The notes under the pieces: model-generated
What the model was told of the DNA's origin: nothing
The model's database searches: none
The model's input: the letters and a program-made list of their open reading frames with translations, nothing else
From: CAWIUB01 sp963839995
Lineage (GTDB): Bacteria; Actinomycetota; Actinomycetes; Mycobacteriales; Jatrophihabitantaceae
NCBI GenBank assembly: GCA_963839995.1
Contig: CAWIXH010000015.1
Location: forward strand, 124,001-188,000
Reading direction: 5' to 3'
Length of the DNA: 64,000 nt
Position numbers and translations under genes: made by a program
Shown: piece by piece, positions 52,276-60,572 of the stretch
How positions within the stretch are numbered: the stretch's first letter is position 1
Layout of the letters: every line of letters starts with the position of its first letter

Positions 52276-53925
52276 TCAAGCGGTGCTGACTGTGCTCGCT
52301 CTGCCGAGACCGCCCAACGCACCGCCCTGAAAAGCCTGCCCGCCTTGACCAGTCTGCCCGCCCGCGAGGCCGCCGACCGGACCTTGGTTGACCGTCCCGC
52401 CGGGTGCGCCGAAGCCACGCCCGCCACCGCCGACGGCGCCACCACCACCGAGGCCCAGCCCGCCGCTGGACGGGCCGGCCGACGGAATGGCGCCAGTGCG
52501 CGCAGTTGCCGCGGTCTGCACGGCGTAGGCCGTCGGCCCGGCGAGCAGCGCGACAACAAGCGCAATCCCAGCGAGGGCCACGAGGCCCCGCATCAGCACC
52601 AGGGTGATCGCCACGGCCGCGGCGAGCAGCACGACCCAGCGCAGCTCGGGGTGCCAGCTGCTGCGGCCGAGCAGCTGGAACGTCCACAGGGAACCGGCTG
52701 CGATGATGGAGCTGACCAGCCAGGGCAAGCGCCACAGGGTGACCACACCGATCGCGACGAGCGCCGCACTCGCCGGGGCGAGCGCAACTGTGTAGTACGG
52801 GTGGATGATGCCGCTGGCGTAGCTGAACACCAGTCCGGTGACCAGAAGCCAGCCGCCCCATACGATGGCGCTGGCCCGGAGCTGATTGGTGCGCGAGGCG
52901 TGCCACGTCATCCAGATCACGCCGCCCAGCGCGATGAGGGCGGCCGGCAGCAGCCAGGAGATCTGCGTCCCCATGTCGGTTCCGAGCAGCCGAGTCAGAC
53001 CGGTCGCGCCGGAGGAGAAGCCGCCCATGCCGCCGTTCACCGCCCCGTTGTTGCTGCTGCCGTCCAGCCGGCCGATGCCGTTGTAACCGAAGATCAGCTC
53101 CAGGACCGAGTTGTGAGTTGACCCGCCGATGTAGGGACGCGAACCGGCCGGCCACAGCTCGACGAGCGCGACCCACCAGCCGGCCGACACGATCAGCGCG
53201 GCCGCACCGGCGATCAGGTGCGTGACGCGGCGGCGTAACGGGATCGGGGCGGCGACCAGGTAGGCGGCCCCGAGCCCCGGCACCACCAAGAAGCCTTGCA
53301 GCATCTTGGCGAGGAATGCGAAGCCGATCAGCGATCCGGCGAGGACCACCCAGCGCGCCCGTCCGGCCTCGATGGCACGTACCGTCGCATAGCCGGCGGC
53401 GGTCATCAGCAGGACGAGCAGCGCGTCGGGGTTGTCGTAGCGGAACATCAGCGCAGCGACCGGCGTGGTGGCGAGCACCGCGCCCGCGAGCAGCCCGGCA
53501 TACGGACCGGCGACCCGTTTGACCGCGGCGTATAGCAAGGCCACCGCGGCCACGCCTTCCAGGGCCTGCGGGAGAAGCAGCGACCAGCTGTTCACCCCGA
53601 AGATGCGCATCGACAGGTCGATCACCCACAGCGACGCGGGGGATTTGTCGACGGTGATGAAGTTCGACTGATCCAGCGACCCGAACAGGAACGCCGTCCA
53701 GCTCTTGCTGCCGGCTTGCCCAGCAGCCGCGTAGAACTGGTTGGCCCATCCCGACTTTGCCAGGCCTACCACGTAGAGCAACGCGGTACCGGCCAGCAGC
53801 CCGGCGAACGCGGTCTGCTGCCCGCCCCAGCTGGCCGCCGAGTGACGGATAGGCGGCTCGAGTGACGCCGAGTATCTCGTCTGTGATCTTGGCGATACGT
53901 CATGAGATGGGATGAGAGCGGTCAC
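52276..53925 (-). CDS. GT39-type membrane glycosyltransferase, ends early at a frameshift
   Basis: 549 residues, ArnT/PMT-like (GT-C). Start GTG 53925 overlaps the previous gene (GTGA). Family segment SNFITVDKSPASLWVIDLSM with the catalytic Asp, then about 10 membrane spans, HPYYTVALAPASAALVA, and a Gly-rich linker (GLGLGGGGAVGGGGRGFG). Uses a polyprenol-phosphate sugar to modify an extracytoplasmic acceptor. The normal C-terminal domain (see 51940-52275) is lost after STVSTA because of a frameshift. Confidence 0.85.
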   Translation of the reverse strand: MTALIPSHDVSPRSQTRYSASLEPPIRHSAASWGGQQTAFAGLLAGTALLYVVGLAKSGWANQFYAAAGQAGSKSWTAFLFGSLDQSNFITVDKSPASLWVIDLSMRIFGVNSWSLLLPQALEGVAAVALLYAAVKRVAGPYAGLLAGAVLATTPVAALMFRYDNPDALLVLLMTAAGYATVRAIEAGRARWVVLAGSLIGFAFLAKMLQGFLVVPGLGAAYLVAAPIPLRRRVTHLIAGAAALIVSAGWWVALVELWPAGSRPYIGGSTHNSVLELIFGYNGIGRLDGSSNNGAVNGGMGGFSSGATGLTRLLGTDMGTQISWLLPAALIALGGVIWMTWHASRTNQLRASAIVWGGWLLVTGLVFSYASGIIHPYYTVALAPASAALVAIGVVTLWRLPWLVSSIIAAGSLWTFQLLGRSSWHPELRWVVLLAAAVAITLVLMRGLVALAGIALVVALLAGPTAYAVQTAATARTGAIPSAGPSSGGLGLGGGGAVGGGGRGFGAPGGTVNQGPVGGLAGGQTGQGGQAFQGGALGGLGRASTVSTA

Positions 53926-56045
53926 GAGCTGCTCCCGGTCTTGGGCGAGGTCAGATCGTAGACGGTCTGGTTGCCGACCGTCTTGGTGTTGAAGTTCGAC
54001 TCGACCCAGCTGGTGATGGCGTTATTGCTGCTGCTGCCGCCCTTGCCGCCGCCTGCCCCACCACCGCTAGCGATGAAGTAGTGGATCTGACCAGCCGCGA
54101 CGTACGCCTTGAACTGGGCCAGCGTGGGAGCCGGGTCCGACCCGCTCCAACCACCGATCGCCATGACCGCCTTGCCGCCGCTCGCCAGTTCCAGCGACGC
54201 GGCGCTCTGGTCGCCGATCGTCGCGGCTGCCCACTTGGTTGTCGTCGAGGCGAGCAGCGATGCCAGGGCGGAGCTGGCCGAGGTGTCGCCACCGCCGCCG
54301 CTCTGCTGAGTCGGCTGGCTCTGCGTTCCGGTCTGGCCATGCCCGGGTGCGCCGCCGCCGCCGAACGCGCCGTCACCTGCTTGGCCGGTGGTCCCGCCGG
54401 GCAGGCCGCCGCCGAAACCGCCCTGCGCACCGCCGAATCCCGAGCCGCCGGTGGACGCCGGCCCAGCCGACGGAGTCGAGCCGGTATGCACGTTGGCGGC
54501 CGTGTCCAGCGCGTACGCGGACGAGCCGAGGCCGACCACGACGAGCCCGGCGGCCGTCGCGGCGACGGCGAAGCGACGCAGCTGGCCCGGTGGAACGAGC
54601 AGCAGCCCGGCGGCTGCCACGCCGATCACGATCACCGCGGTCCGCAGCTCGGGATGCCAGATCGCGGCCCGGCCGAGCAGCTGGTAGCTCCACCACGCGG
54701 TCACCAGCATGCCTGCGGCCAGCGTCACCCGCGTCCAGGTCTCGCTCCGGCGGCGCCACAGCACTACCGACCCGACGGCCACCAGCGCCGCGATCGGCGG
54801 GGCAAGCTGCACCGCGTAGTAGGGATGGATGATGCCGCCGGCGTAGCTGAACACGCCGCCCGTGACCAGCAGCCAGCCGCCCCACAACACCGCCGCCGCG
54901 CGGGTGCGATCGGTACGGGGCGCCCGGTTCGCGACGACGAGCAGCGCTACGGTCGCGATCAGCGCGGTCGGGATGAGCCAGGAGATCTGCGTTCCGAACT
55001 CGGAGTTCAACATCCGGCCCAACCCCGCGCTGCCGCCGAAACCGCCACCGCCACCGCCACCGCCACCGCCAGGCCCGCCGCCCGACGATCCGGTGACCCG
55101 GCTCAGCCCGTTGTACCCGAACGCCAGGCCCAGCACGCTGTTATCGCCCGAGCCGCCGATGTACGGACGGTTGGCGGCGGGGGTCAGCGCCACCGCGAGC
55201 ACCCACCAGCCGGCACTGACCACAACGGCCAGGCCGGCGAGCATCAGGTGCCCGATCCGGCGGCGCAGCCCGTGCGGGGCGGCCACCAGGTACACGAGCG
55301 CCAGCGCCGGCAGCACCGTGAACGGCTGCAGGCTCTTGGTCAAGAAGTCAAAGCCCAGCGCGGTGCCGGCGAGCAGCATCCAGCGCAGCTTGCCGTCGTC
55401 GATGGCCCGAGTGACGCCGTATGCGGCCACCACGAGCAGCAGGGTCATCAATGCGTCCGGGTTGTTGAAGCGGAACATCAGCACCGCGACCGGCGTGACG
55501 GCCAGCAGGAAGCCGGCGAGCAGCCCGGCGGCGGTCCCAAACCAGCGGCGCACGGTCAGGTACAGCAACCCGACCGAGGCGACGCCCATCAGCGCCTGCG
55601 GCACCAGCATCGACCAGGCGTTGAAGCCGAAGATCCGTCCGGCCAGCTCCATCGGCCACAGCGACATGGGTGGCTTGTCTACGGTGATGAAGTTCGACGA
55701 GTCCAGCGAGCCGAAGAAGAACGCCTTCCAGCTCTTGGTGCCGGCCTGTACGGCCGCGGCGTAGAAGCTGTTCGCATTCCCGGACGCGCCGAGCCCCCAC
55801 AGGTACAGCACCGCGGTGCCGAGGAGCAGTCCACTGACGGCCAGCCTCCGGCCGCCGCCCTGGCCCCGCAGCAGGGTGCCGCCACGGCGTGTCGCCCTGC
55901 TGTCGGGCCAAGACGGAGAGTCCGTTGGCGCGGCAGCATGGTCATCAGATTGCCTTTCGAGTGGTGAAGACCCATTCGCGGAACAGGACGAAACGCAAGA
56001 CGGTGGCGGCGAGGTTGGCGACGACGAGCACGCACACCTCAACAA
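53922..56045 (-). CDS. GT39-type membrane glycosyltransferase, intact C-terminus, uncertain start
   Basis: Paralogue of the neighbour. DSSNFITVDKPPMSLWPMEL, many spans, HPYYAVQLAPPIAALVAVG, a Gly tract (GGGPGGGGGGGGGGFGG) in the outside loop, Gly/Gln linker and the C-terminal domain KWAAATIGDQSAASLELASG ... VYDLTSP. No ATG, GTG or TTG is in frame between the upstream gene's stop and the first membrane span. The only in-frame initiator is TTG 56045, 100 bp inside the GT2-GtrA gene; the natural ATG 55945 (TGATG) is in another frame. A 5' frameshift is suspected. Confidence 0.85.
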   Translation of the reverse strand: MLRCACSSSPTSPPPSCVSSCSANGSSPLERQSDDHAAAPTDSPSWPDSRATRRGGTLLRGQGGGRRLAVSGLLLGTAVLYLWGLGASGNANSFYAAAVQAGTKSWKAFFFGSLDSSNFITVDKPPMSLWPMELAGRIFGFNAWSMLVPQALMGVASVGLLYLTVRRWFGTAAGLLAGFLLAVTPVAVLMFRFNNPDALMTLLLVVAAYGVTRAIDDGKLRWMLLAGTALGFDFLTKSLQPFTVLPALALVYLVAAPHGLRRRIGHLMLAGLAVVVSAGWWVLAVALTPAANRPYIGGSGDNSVLGLAFGYNGLSRVTGSSGGGPGGGGGGGGGGFGGSAGLGRMLNSEFGTQISWLIPTALIATVALLVVANRAPRTDRTRAAAVLWGGWLLVTGGVFSYAGGIIHPYYAVQLAPPIAALVAVGSVVLWRRRSETWTRVTLAAGMLVTAWWSYQLLGRAAIWHPELRTAVIVIGVAAAGLLLVPPGQLRRFAVAATAAGLVVVGLGSSAYALDTAANVHTGSTPSAGPASTGGSGFGGAQGGFGGGLPGGTTGQAGDGAFGGGGAPGHGQTGTQSQPTQQSGGGGDTSASSALASLLASTTTKWAAATIGDQSAASLELASGGKAVMAIGGWSGSDPAPTLAQFKAYVAAGQIHYFIASGGGAGGGKGGSSSNNAITSWVESNFNTKTVGNQTVYDLTSPKTGSSS

Positions 56046-57234
56046 GCCGCGACGGATGGAGCGTGACAGCGCCGAGCAGCGCCAGCGCGCCGCTCGTCAC
56101 CGCGAGGCCAAGGCCGAAGACGACCAGGCCCTGAAGCTGATGTCGGGCGGCCCCATCCCCGCGCACGCCGAAGGTGAACCGACGATTCGCCGCGGTATTG
56201 GCGATCGCGGTGAGCAGCAGCGCGGTGAAGTTGGCGGCCTGCGCGCCCAGCGGATGGCGAAACAGCAGGAACAGCAGCAGATACGCGAGCGTGCTCGCGA
56301 CGCCGACCGCCGCGAACCGCAGGATCTGCCGGGACAGGCTGGGCGGGACCCCGTTGACGCCAATCGGGTGCCGCCCCAGCTGCTGCCGCAGGTCGCGCAG
56401 CGGCAGCGCGCCGGTCGCGAGCGCCCGGCCCACGCGGGCGACGCCGCGCAGGTCGGCCATTGCGGTCGCGACGATGTCGACGCGGCTGTCCGGGTCATCG
56501 ACCCAGTCGACGGGGACCTCGGCGATCCGCAAGCCGGCGCGTTCGGCGAGCACGAGCAGCTCGGTGTCGAAGAACCATCCGGTGTCGTGGACGTGCGGCA
56601 GCAGCGCCCGCGCGCACACCGTCCGCATGGCTTTGAAGCCGCACTGGGCATCGGAGAACCGCGCGCCCAGCGTGGCGCGCAGGATCAGGTTGTAGCAGCG
56701 GGAGATGAACTCGCGTTTCGGTCCGCGCACCACCCGCGACGTGCGACTGAGCCGGCTGCCGATCGCCACGTCGCTGTGCCCGGACATCAGCGGCGCCACC
56801 AACGGCAGCAGGGCGGACAGGTCCGTCGACAGGTCGACGTCCATGTAGGCCACGACCCGGGCGGTGCTCGCAGACCAGGTGTCATGCAACGCCCGGCCGC
56901 GGCCCTTGGCGTCCAGATGCGTTGCGCGCACGAACGGCAGCTCCTGTTCGAGGCGACGGGCGATTGCCCAGGTGCTGTCGCTGCTCGCGTTGTCGGCGAT
57001 GGTGATCACTGCGGTGAACGGGAATTGTGTGATCAGGAAGTCGTGCAGCCGATGGACGGTGTGGGCCAGCTCGGCCTCTTCGTTGTACACCGGCACGACG
57101 ATCTCGACGTCGACCGATGGCCCCGGCGGCCGATCTTCTTCGAGAGTTGTTCGACCGTCGGCGGGCGATGACGCGCCCGCGGTTGAACAAGTCGCGTTGG
57201 GAGTGGGGTAGGTCGCGTCGGGGTAGAGCGTCAC
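55945..57234 (-). CDS. GT2 glycosyltransferase fused to GtrA membrane domain
   Basis: 429 residues. DPM1-like GT2 domain (IVVPVYNEEAELAHTVHRLH; VVAYMDVDLSTDLSALLPLV with the DxD-type site; REFISRCYNLILRATLGARF; FDTELLVLAERAGLRIAEVP) makes polyprenyl-phosphate sugar. The C-terminal four-span GtrA domain (LRFAAVGVASTLAYLLLFLL) may flip or channel it to GT39 partners. The N-terminal 38 residues are non-family; residues 14-28 are encoded by the 45-bp repeat copy C. GTG 57234 overlaps the ferredoxin stop. Confidence 0.9.
   Translation of the reverse strand: MTLYPDATYPTPNATCSTAGASSPADGRTTLEEDRPPGPSVDVEIVVPVYNEEAELAHTVHRLHDFLITQFPFTAVITIADNASSDSTWAIARRLEQELPFVRATHLDAKGRGRALHDTWSASTARVVAYMDVDLSTDLSALLPLVAPLMSGHSDVAIGSRLSRTSRVVRGPKREFISRCYNLILRATLGARFSDAQCGFKAMRTVCARALLPHVHDTGWFFDTELLVLAERAGLRIAEVPVDWVDDPDSRVDIVATAMADLRGVARVGRALATGALPLRDLRQQLGRHPIGVNGVPPSLSRQILRFAAVGVASTLAYLLLFLLFRHPLGAQAANFTALLLTAIANTAANRRFTFGVRGDGAARHQLQGLVVFGLGLAVTSGALALLGAVTLHPSRLVEVCVLVVANLAATVLRFVLFREWVFTTRKAI
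57147..57191. repeat. 45-bp palindromic element, copy C, inside a coding region
   Basis: TTGTTCGACC / GGTTGAACAA arms (57147-57156 with 57181-57190, one mismatch that is a G-U pair in RNA), inner GGCGGGCG/CGCGCCCGC. In the GT2-GtrA frame it reads CSTAGASSPADGRTT. Confidence 0.8.
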
Positions 57235-57422
57235 GAGCCGGCCTTCACGACGCGAAGAGCCAGCGCGGGGCAGACGGCAACCACCCGGCGGGCGTCGCGA
57301 TCCGGGACACCCGCGCCGGACACGATCGGGAATCCCCACTCGTCGCGGGAGATTCGCCCGGGCAGCAGCTCGGCGCACAGGCCGTGGCCGGCGCAGCGCG
57401 TCCAGTCGATCTCGAGCTTCAT
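57231..57422 (-). CDS. Ferredoxin, single-cluster [3Fe-4S] type
   Basis: 63 residues. WTRCAGHGLCAELLPG (C-x2-HG-x-C, a Cys replaced by His as in 3Fe-4S ferredoxins of actinobacteria) and VVAVCPALALRVV. Small soluble electron carrier. ATG 57422 overlaps the stop of the NuoF-like gene (ATGA), and its stop overlaps GT2-GtrA (GTGA). Confidence 0.9.
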   Translation of the reverse strand: MKLEIDWTRCAGHGLCAELLPGRISRDEWGFPIVSGAGVPDRDARRVVAVCPALALRVVKAGS

Positions 57423-58648
57423 CGCCGGCCGCCGATCGGGAGCAGTCCGCGCACCGGGCGGCCGCAGCCACCGCGCTGATGCCAGGCGACCTCGTGTTGC
57501 AGCAGGTGCAGGCCGGACGTGACGAATCGGACCGCGCCGTCGGGGTGGTGGCAGGCGCCTCGTCCGGCCACCGCACGGGCGTGCCCGAACGCGGCGCCGG
57601 CCGCCGCGGGGGAACCGTGCCAGAGCGCGCCGATGTCTCGGGCCAGCGCCGGCAGGCCGAACCGGCACGGCCCGCACTGGGCTGACTCGCCCGCGAGCCA
57701 GCCGGTGACCCGGGCCAGCTCGCCCAACGCACACGTGGTGTCGTCCAGGACGAGCAGCACGCCCGCGCCGAATGTGCCGCCAGCGTTGGACAATCCGGCC
57801 CGGCTGAGAGGGATGTCGCCGATGGGCGCATGCCACGTCCCGTGATATCCGCCGATCACGACGGCCTGCGGGGTTGCTGCGCCCGCTGCCTCGAGCAGGA
57901 GCCCGAGCGGTGGGCCGAACGGGATTTCGACCACGCCCGGTCGGGCCACCGCGCCGCCGACGGTCAGCAGCGTCGTGCCGGGCTCGGCGTACGTACCGGT
58001 GTTGCGGTAACCGGCCGCGCCGACCCGCAGCAGCACCGCGACCTGGGCGAACGTTTCGACGTTGGACAGCACAACGCCGTGTTGTGTTGCGTGCACGCGC
58101 CGTCCCGGCGGCTTCGCGGGGCCGCCGTCCAGAGCCCGCAGCAGGGCCCGGCCCTCGCCGGCGACGAACCCGCCGCCGACCACGACCACGTGGACGGCCC
58201 GGCCATTGGGGCGTTGGGCTGCGGCCGCTCGCACGGTCGCCTCGGTCACCGGATCGTGCACGGCGACCTCGACGCCGCGGGCGCCGAGTGCCGCCGCGAC
58301 GGCGAGGGCGCCGTCCAGCACCAGGTGCGGGCTGCGGCGCAGCAGGGTGCGGTCCTTCCAGCTGGCCGGCTCGCCTTCGCAGCCGTTCACGACGATCCGC
58401 GCCCGCTTGCCCGCGGGCAGGGCGCGCAGCTTCGCCGCCAACGCGAAGCCCGCGCCCCCTCGCCCGACTAGCGCCGCGCTGTCGAGCAGGTCGAGAAGCT
58501 GGGGCAGGCCGACTGCGGGCAATGGCCCGTGGGCAGCCAGATGTGCCGTCAGGTCGAGGGGTTCCTGCCGGTCGAGCCCCGCCAGCAGGCGCGGCGCGCC
58601 GACGGCCCACGTTCCTCGCATCTCCGGCCGAGCCATGGTGGCTGTCAT
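57419..58648 (-). CDS. NuoF-like (NADH-binding flavin/Fe-S) oxidoreductase subunit
   Basis: 409 residues. NuoF-type FMN/NADH fold: LVGRGGAGFALAAKLRALPA, IVVNGCEGEPASWKDRTLLR, LSNVETFAQVAVLLR, and SLBB-like region. C-terminal Fe-S part AQCGPCRFGLPALARD ... GRGACHHPDGAVRF retains C-x2-C plus one distal Cys. Probably feeds electrons from NAD(P)H to ferredoxin or the membrane cytochrome. ATG 58648 overlaps the previous stop (ATGA). Confidence 0.85.
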   Translation of the reverse strand: MTATMARPEMRGTWAVGAPRLLAGLDRQEPLDLTAHLAAHGPLPAVGLPQLLDLLDSAALVGRGGAGFALAAKLRALPAGKRARIVVNGCEGEPASWKDRTLLRRSPHLVLDGALAVAAALGARGVEVAVHDPVTEATVRAAAAQRPNGRAVHVVVVGGGFVAGEGRALLRALDGGPAKPPGRRVHATQHGVVLSNVETFAQVAVLLRVGAAGYRNTGTYAEPGTTLLTVGGAVARPGVVEIPFGPPLGLLLEAAGAATPQAVVIGGYHGTWHAPIGDIPLSRAGLSNAGGTFGAGVLLVLDDTTCALGELARVTGWLAGESAQCGPCRFGLPALARDIGALWHGSPAAAGAAFGHARAVAGRGACHHPDGAVRFVTSGLHLLQHEVAWHQRGGCGRPVRGLLPIGGRR

Positions 58649-59214
58649 CGGACCGGCTCCATGGCAGTACGGACGGTCGCTCCGCGGGAGACCGAGACCA
58701 GCCGGGCCGTCACGGCTGCGAGCACCCCGACGAGGCAGCCGACGAAGATCAGGTTGACCCAGCCGGTGCCGACGTCTGTCCCGGACTTGAGGCCGTGCAC
58801 GATCGCGAGCGCCCAGGCGCCGTAGGACAGCTGGTGCAGCCGACGCCAGGCTCGTACCGCCCGAACGGATTCGGCGAGCCTCCCTCGCGCCAGGCCGAGC
58901 GCGGTCACGCCGAGCATCAGGTACAGGGCGAGAGTGCCGAGGCCGATCCACAGCGGCCGGTAACCAGACGTGAACGGCAGGACCGCGCCGAGCAGGCTCA
59001 CGTGAGCCTTGGAATCCAGCACGATCGCGGTCACGTGCAGCGCCAGCAGGCCGATCCCGAGCACGGCCGCTGAGCGGTGGGCGTATTGGACGACCACCCG
59101 TCGCGCTGCGTTCCGTGACGGCAGCGACACGAGCGCACCGAGCGCCGTCGCCACGCTGAGGGCGATCAGGGCCGCCAGCGCCGCGCCCCGGGCGGTGTAC
59201 CAGAGCGTCATCAC
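58645..59214 (-). CDS. Ferric-reductase-like transmembrane heme protein
   Basis: 189 residues, six spans. Paired histidines for two b hemes: YAHRSAAVLGIGLLALHVTA and RLHQLSYGAWALAIVHGLKS. Transmembrane electron conduit, as in the ferric reductase/MsrQ-like group. GTG 59214 overlaps the ApbE stop (GTGA). Confidence 0.87.
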   Translation of the reverse strand: MMTLWYTARGAALAALIALSVATALGALVSLPSRNAARRVVVQYAHRSAAVLGIGLLALHVTAIVLDSKAHVSLLGAVLPFTSGYRPLWIGLGTLALYLMLGVTALGLARGRLAESVRAVRAWRRLHQLSYGAWALAIVHGLKSGTDVGTGWVNLIFVGCLVGVLAAVTARLVSVSRGATVRTAMEPVR

Positions 59215-60119
59215 GCCACCGCCGTCAGCGCGTGGGTGGGCCAGCCGGGGGTGGCATACACGTAACCGTCACGATCGACCAGGCGGGCCGCGATGTGCCG
59301 GTGCGTCAGCCAGGGCAGGGCTTGCTCGCCCAGCACGATCGCAGCGGTGCTGGCGGTGTTGGCGGCGAGCGCGGACTGGCTGTGCACCGACACGGTGCGG
59401 CACACCTCGGTAGCCGGCATCCCGGTGCGCGGATCGACGATGTGGTGGATGGCCTCGCCGCCTCTCGTCCACCGGCGCGCCGTGGTGGTGGAGGTCGTCA
59501 GACCGCCGTGCCGCAGCGTCACGTCCTGACCGTCCTGTGCCTCCCGCTCGGCGACCCGTATCCGCCAGCCGCCAGGACGATCGCCGGCCACAGCGACGTC
59601 CCCGCCGATCTCGACCAGCACCGCGGTGTGGTACCGGCGGGCGAGGACGCGTGCCGCGAGGTCGGCCGTGTGTGCCTTGGCCGTGGCCCCGAGATCGAGT
59701 GCGGTACCGAGCGGCACGGTCAGCAGGCCGGCCTCGCGGTCCAGCCGGACGTCATGCCAATCGGCCCGTGGCGCGATCGGCTGCAGCGCCGGGCCGAGCG
59801 GCTCGATCGTGCTGATGTCCCGGTCGTAGCCGATGCGTCTCATGGCCAGGCCCACGGTCGGGTCGACCGCGCCGCCGGTCACCGACGCAGCGTCGAGCGC
59901 TGCGTGGACGTAGTCGACCAGCAACGCGGGAATCGGGGTGGGGCGACCCGCGTTAGCGTTGGCTCGAGAGAGCGCGGAGTCAGGACGGAATCGGCTCGCG
60001 ATCGTGTCGACCAGCCCCAGCATCGAGGTCAACTCAGCGGCCGCCGCGGGCAGCGTGCGCTTGTCGGCCACCACGAGGCGGACCGTGCAGCTCCAGGTGC
60101 GCATCACGTAGGCGTTCAT
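59211..60119 (-). CDS. apbE: FAD:protein FMN transferase (ApbE)
   Basis: 302 residues. FRPDSALSRANANAG, VDPTVGLAMRRIGYD, ALDLGATAKAHTADLAARVL (variant of the DLGGIAKGxxxD motif) and HHIVDPRTGMPA. Links FMN to Ser/Thr of exported redox proteins using FAD and Mg2+. No N-terminal signal is evident. Its ATG overlaps the Ser/Thr-rich gene upstream. Confidence 0.88.
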   Translation of the reverse strand: MNAYVMRTWSCTVRLVVADKRTLPAAAAELTSMLGLVDTIASRFRPDSALSRANANAGRPTPIPALLVDYVHAALDAASVTGGAVDPTVGLAMRRIGYDRDISTIEPLGPALQPIAPRADWHDVRLDREAGLLTVPLGTALDLGATAKAHTADLAARVLARRYHTAVLVEIGGDVAVAGDRPGGWRIRVAEREAQDGQDVTLRHGGLTTSTTTARRWTRGGEAIHHIVDPRTGMPATEVCRTVSVHSQSALAANTASTAAIVLGEQALPWLTHRHIAARLVDRDGYVYATPGWPTHALTAVA

Positions 60120-60460
60120 GAGCCGTTGCTCCCGCCGTTCGTGCTGCCGCCCTCGGTGGCGGCACCGATTCCGCTGGTGTCGGACGAGGACGACGACGCC
60201 GCCGTGGTGGGCGCTGAGCTGGCGGTGCCGGCCGAGGTCGTCGTGCTGGTCGTCGCGCTGCTGGCGCTGGTGCTGGTTGTCGGCGCGACCGTCGCGGTGG
60301 ACGTCGAGTTAGTCGCCCGCGCCGAGCTCGTCACGCCGGCGATGAGCGTTCCGGCGAGGGTGGCACCGGCGGCGGCCACGCCAGCCGCAGCGATGCCGGC
60401 CTTGCGCAGCACGGGATTGCGTCGCTCGCGGAGGTCGTCAGGTGGAGGCGTCGTGTTCAT
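60116..60460 (-). CDS. Exported Ser/Thr-rich protein, first gene of the redox operon
   Basis: 114 residues. Cytoplasmic basic start (DDLRERRNPVLRK), a membrane/signal segment (AGIAAAGVAAAGATLAGTLI), then 70 residues almost only Ser, Thr, Ala and Gly (TSTSASSATTSTTTSAGTAS), ending DTSGIGAATEGG... In comparable actinobacterial operons this position holds an FMN-binding carrier with the same kind of start and linker; here the FMN_bind domain is absent. Function unknown. Confidence 0.7.
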   Translation of the reverse strand: MNTTPPPDDLRERRNPVLRKAGIAAAGVAAAGATLAGTLIAGVTSSARATNSTSTATVAPTTSTSASSATTSTTTSAGTASSAPTTAASSSSSDTSGIGAATEGGSTNGGSNGS

Positions 60461-60572
60461 ACCGACGACGATCGCCGGACCGGGCTCAGCCGCGTGTCAC
60501 GCGACCCTCGAGGTCACCTCAAGTCCAGGTGAGCGCATCCTGTGCCGCGCTCCACCCGACGCAGGTTTTTGG

